Below, piece after piece: positions 5,564 to 5,974 of a DNA stretch of 5,974 bases. The notes beneath the pieces were generated by a model. That model saw only the letters and a list, made by a program, of their open reading frames with translations. It did not search any database and was not told where the DNA came from. The number at the start of each line of letters is the position of its first letter. The stretch's first letter is position 1. This DNA comes from an uncultured Lachnospiraceae bacterium. GTDB taxonomy: Bacteria; Bacillota; Clostridia; Lachnospirales; Lachnospiraceae. The position numbers were made by a program, and so were the translations under genes. The stretch covers positions 1 through 5,974 of the forward strand of contig CAMWSA010000249.1 of NCBI GenBank assembly GCA_947176785.1. Direction: 5' to 3'.

Positions 5564-5797
5564 ACTTTTAATCCTCCGTTTGCCAACCACATCGAATAGA
5601 AATATATGTATTCTTTAGCATATTCCTGGCCCACAGGACGATTAAATTCACACTGTATGCTAAATATATCCATCTCCGCTTCCTTGCATCCAATACGTTT
5701 CAAATTTATCAATTATCTCTCTTTTAAGCGCTTCCATATTAGTTATCTCATTTTTATTCCCATTGGGATCTGTAAAAACTACTCTTTTCAAGTTCAT
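5557..5797 (-). pseudogene. Frameshifted small gene coupled to the Imm1-like gene
   Basis: Frame one starts at ATG 5797 and reads MNLKRVVFTDPNGNKNEITN, then MEALKREIIDKFETYWMQGS and GDGYI, ending at TAG 5660-5662. Frame two (5557-5673) reads MDIFSIQCEFNRPVGQEYAK and ends FYSMWLANGGLKVC, its TAA lying inside the ATGTTAA start of the next gene. The second frame has its own ATG at 5673 with AGGAAG five bases upstream, so it may be separately translated. A single frameshifted ancestor, here joined to about 80 codons, is the simpler reading. For the first frame GAGGAG lies only two bases from ATG 5797, so TTG at 5791 (eight bases away) may be the real start. The 'FETYWMQGSGD' stretch recalls partners in immunity clusters, but the family is not assigned. 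Confidence 0.5.
5573..5577 (-). promoter_or_regulatory. Ribosome binding site of the Imm1-like gene
   Basis: GGAGG on the minus strand, nine bases before ATG 5563. It sits inside the end of the upstream frame, and this decides the start in favour of 5563 over the GTG at 5590. Confidence 0.7.
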
Positions 5798-5836
5798 TAC
5801 TCCTCAAAATTCAAAGATTTTCCTAATGGTAAGATA

Positions 5837-5974
5837 CTACAATGCTACGTTTATGTTTCTTAATATTTCATCACTCATTATTTTAACTGCACTTTCAGGA
5901 TATCCTGTATCATTGTACGGTATTACGCATACTCTTCTTCAGCTTGAGAAGAACTAACATGTATACATCTTTAT
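5837..5974 (-). pseudogene. Broken 3' end of a gene at the right edge
   Basis: One minus-strand frame reads VIPYNDTGYPESAVKIMSDE and then ILRNINVAL before TAG 5837-5839. It is open only back to TGA 5939-5941. Just upstream another frame reads HVSSSQAEEEYA before a TAA, and a one-base shift would join the two (EEEYA to VIPYNDTGYPE). It lies 40 bases upstream of the next small gene, on the same strand. In immunity clusters this position is often a toxin or another immunity gene, but the fragment is too short to name. Confidence 0.35.

Noticed and set aside
5564..5590. GTG at 5590 as the start of the Imm1-like gene
   Set aside because: The strong GGAGG lies downstream of the GTG and at the right distance from ATG 5563.
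5606..5957. Two plus-strand ORFs (5606-5863, 5763-5957)
   Set aside because: They are opposite the frameshifted minus-strand genes, AT-rich and without motifs.

Overview
The window looks like an accessory, partly decayed region of a low-to-medium GC Gram-positive chromosome or large mobile element. The Clostridia, probably Lachnospiraceae, are the best guess. This rests on the style of the transposition genes, the strong GGAGG-type ribosome binding site, AT-rich intergenic DNA and patches of higher GC. It is an inference from overall character, not a marker-gene assignment.

Layout from left to right. Positions 1-177 hold the 3' end of an unrecognised plus-strand gene. It stops inside a hairpin-forming repeat (175-260). 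A complete HSL-type alpha/beta hydrolase (343-1296, minus) follows, and a second, diverged copy of the same hairpin repeat lies upstream of it (1403-1487). That second copy runs into a tandem pair of 24-bp units. Next come two plus-strand gene fragments joined head to tail: a phosphohistidine (PEP-utilizer mobile) domain (1618-1809) and a TIR-like nucleotide-binding domain (about 1791-2308). The TIR-like gene is split by a small structured element carrying 23-bp repeats (2058-2227). Positions 2359-2938 are the 3' part of an ExeA/TniB-like transposition ATPase element, cut at the Walker B motif and frameshifted near its end.

Positions 2936-3619 (minus) encode an apparently intact papain-like cysteine protease. 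A heavily decayed gene (3662-4048) lies directly upstream on the same strand. An IS630-family transposase that has lost its N-terminal part follows (4078-4782, minus), then an unrecognised coding fragment (4761-4955). The right end (5156-5974, minus) resembles a polymorphic-toxin immunity cluster: an intact Imm1-like gene, a frameshifted gene whose end overlaps its start codon, and a broken gene fragment at the window edge.

Only the hydrolase, the protease and the Imm1-like gene look functional, and they do not form one pathway. The rest is best read as a cargo region hit repeatedly by insertion sequences: a TIR-like module, a protease operon and an immunity cluster, each truncated or broken. 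No tRNA, rRNA or CRISPR array was seen.
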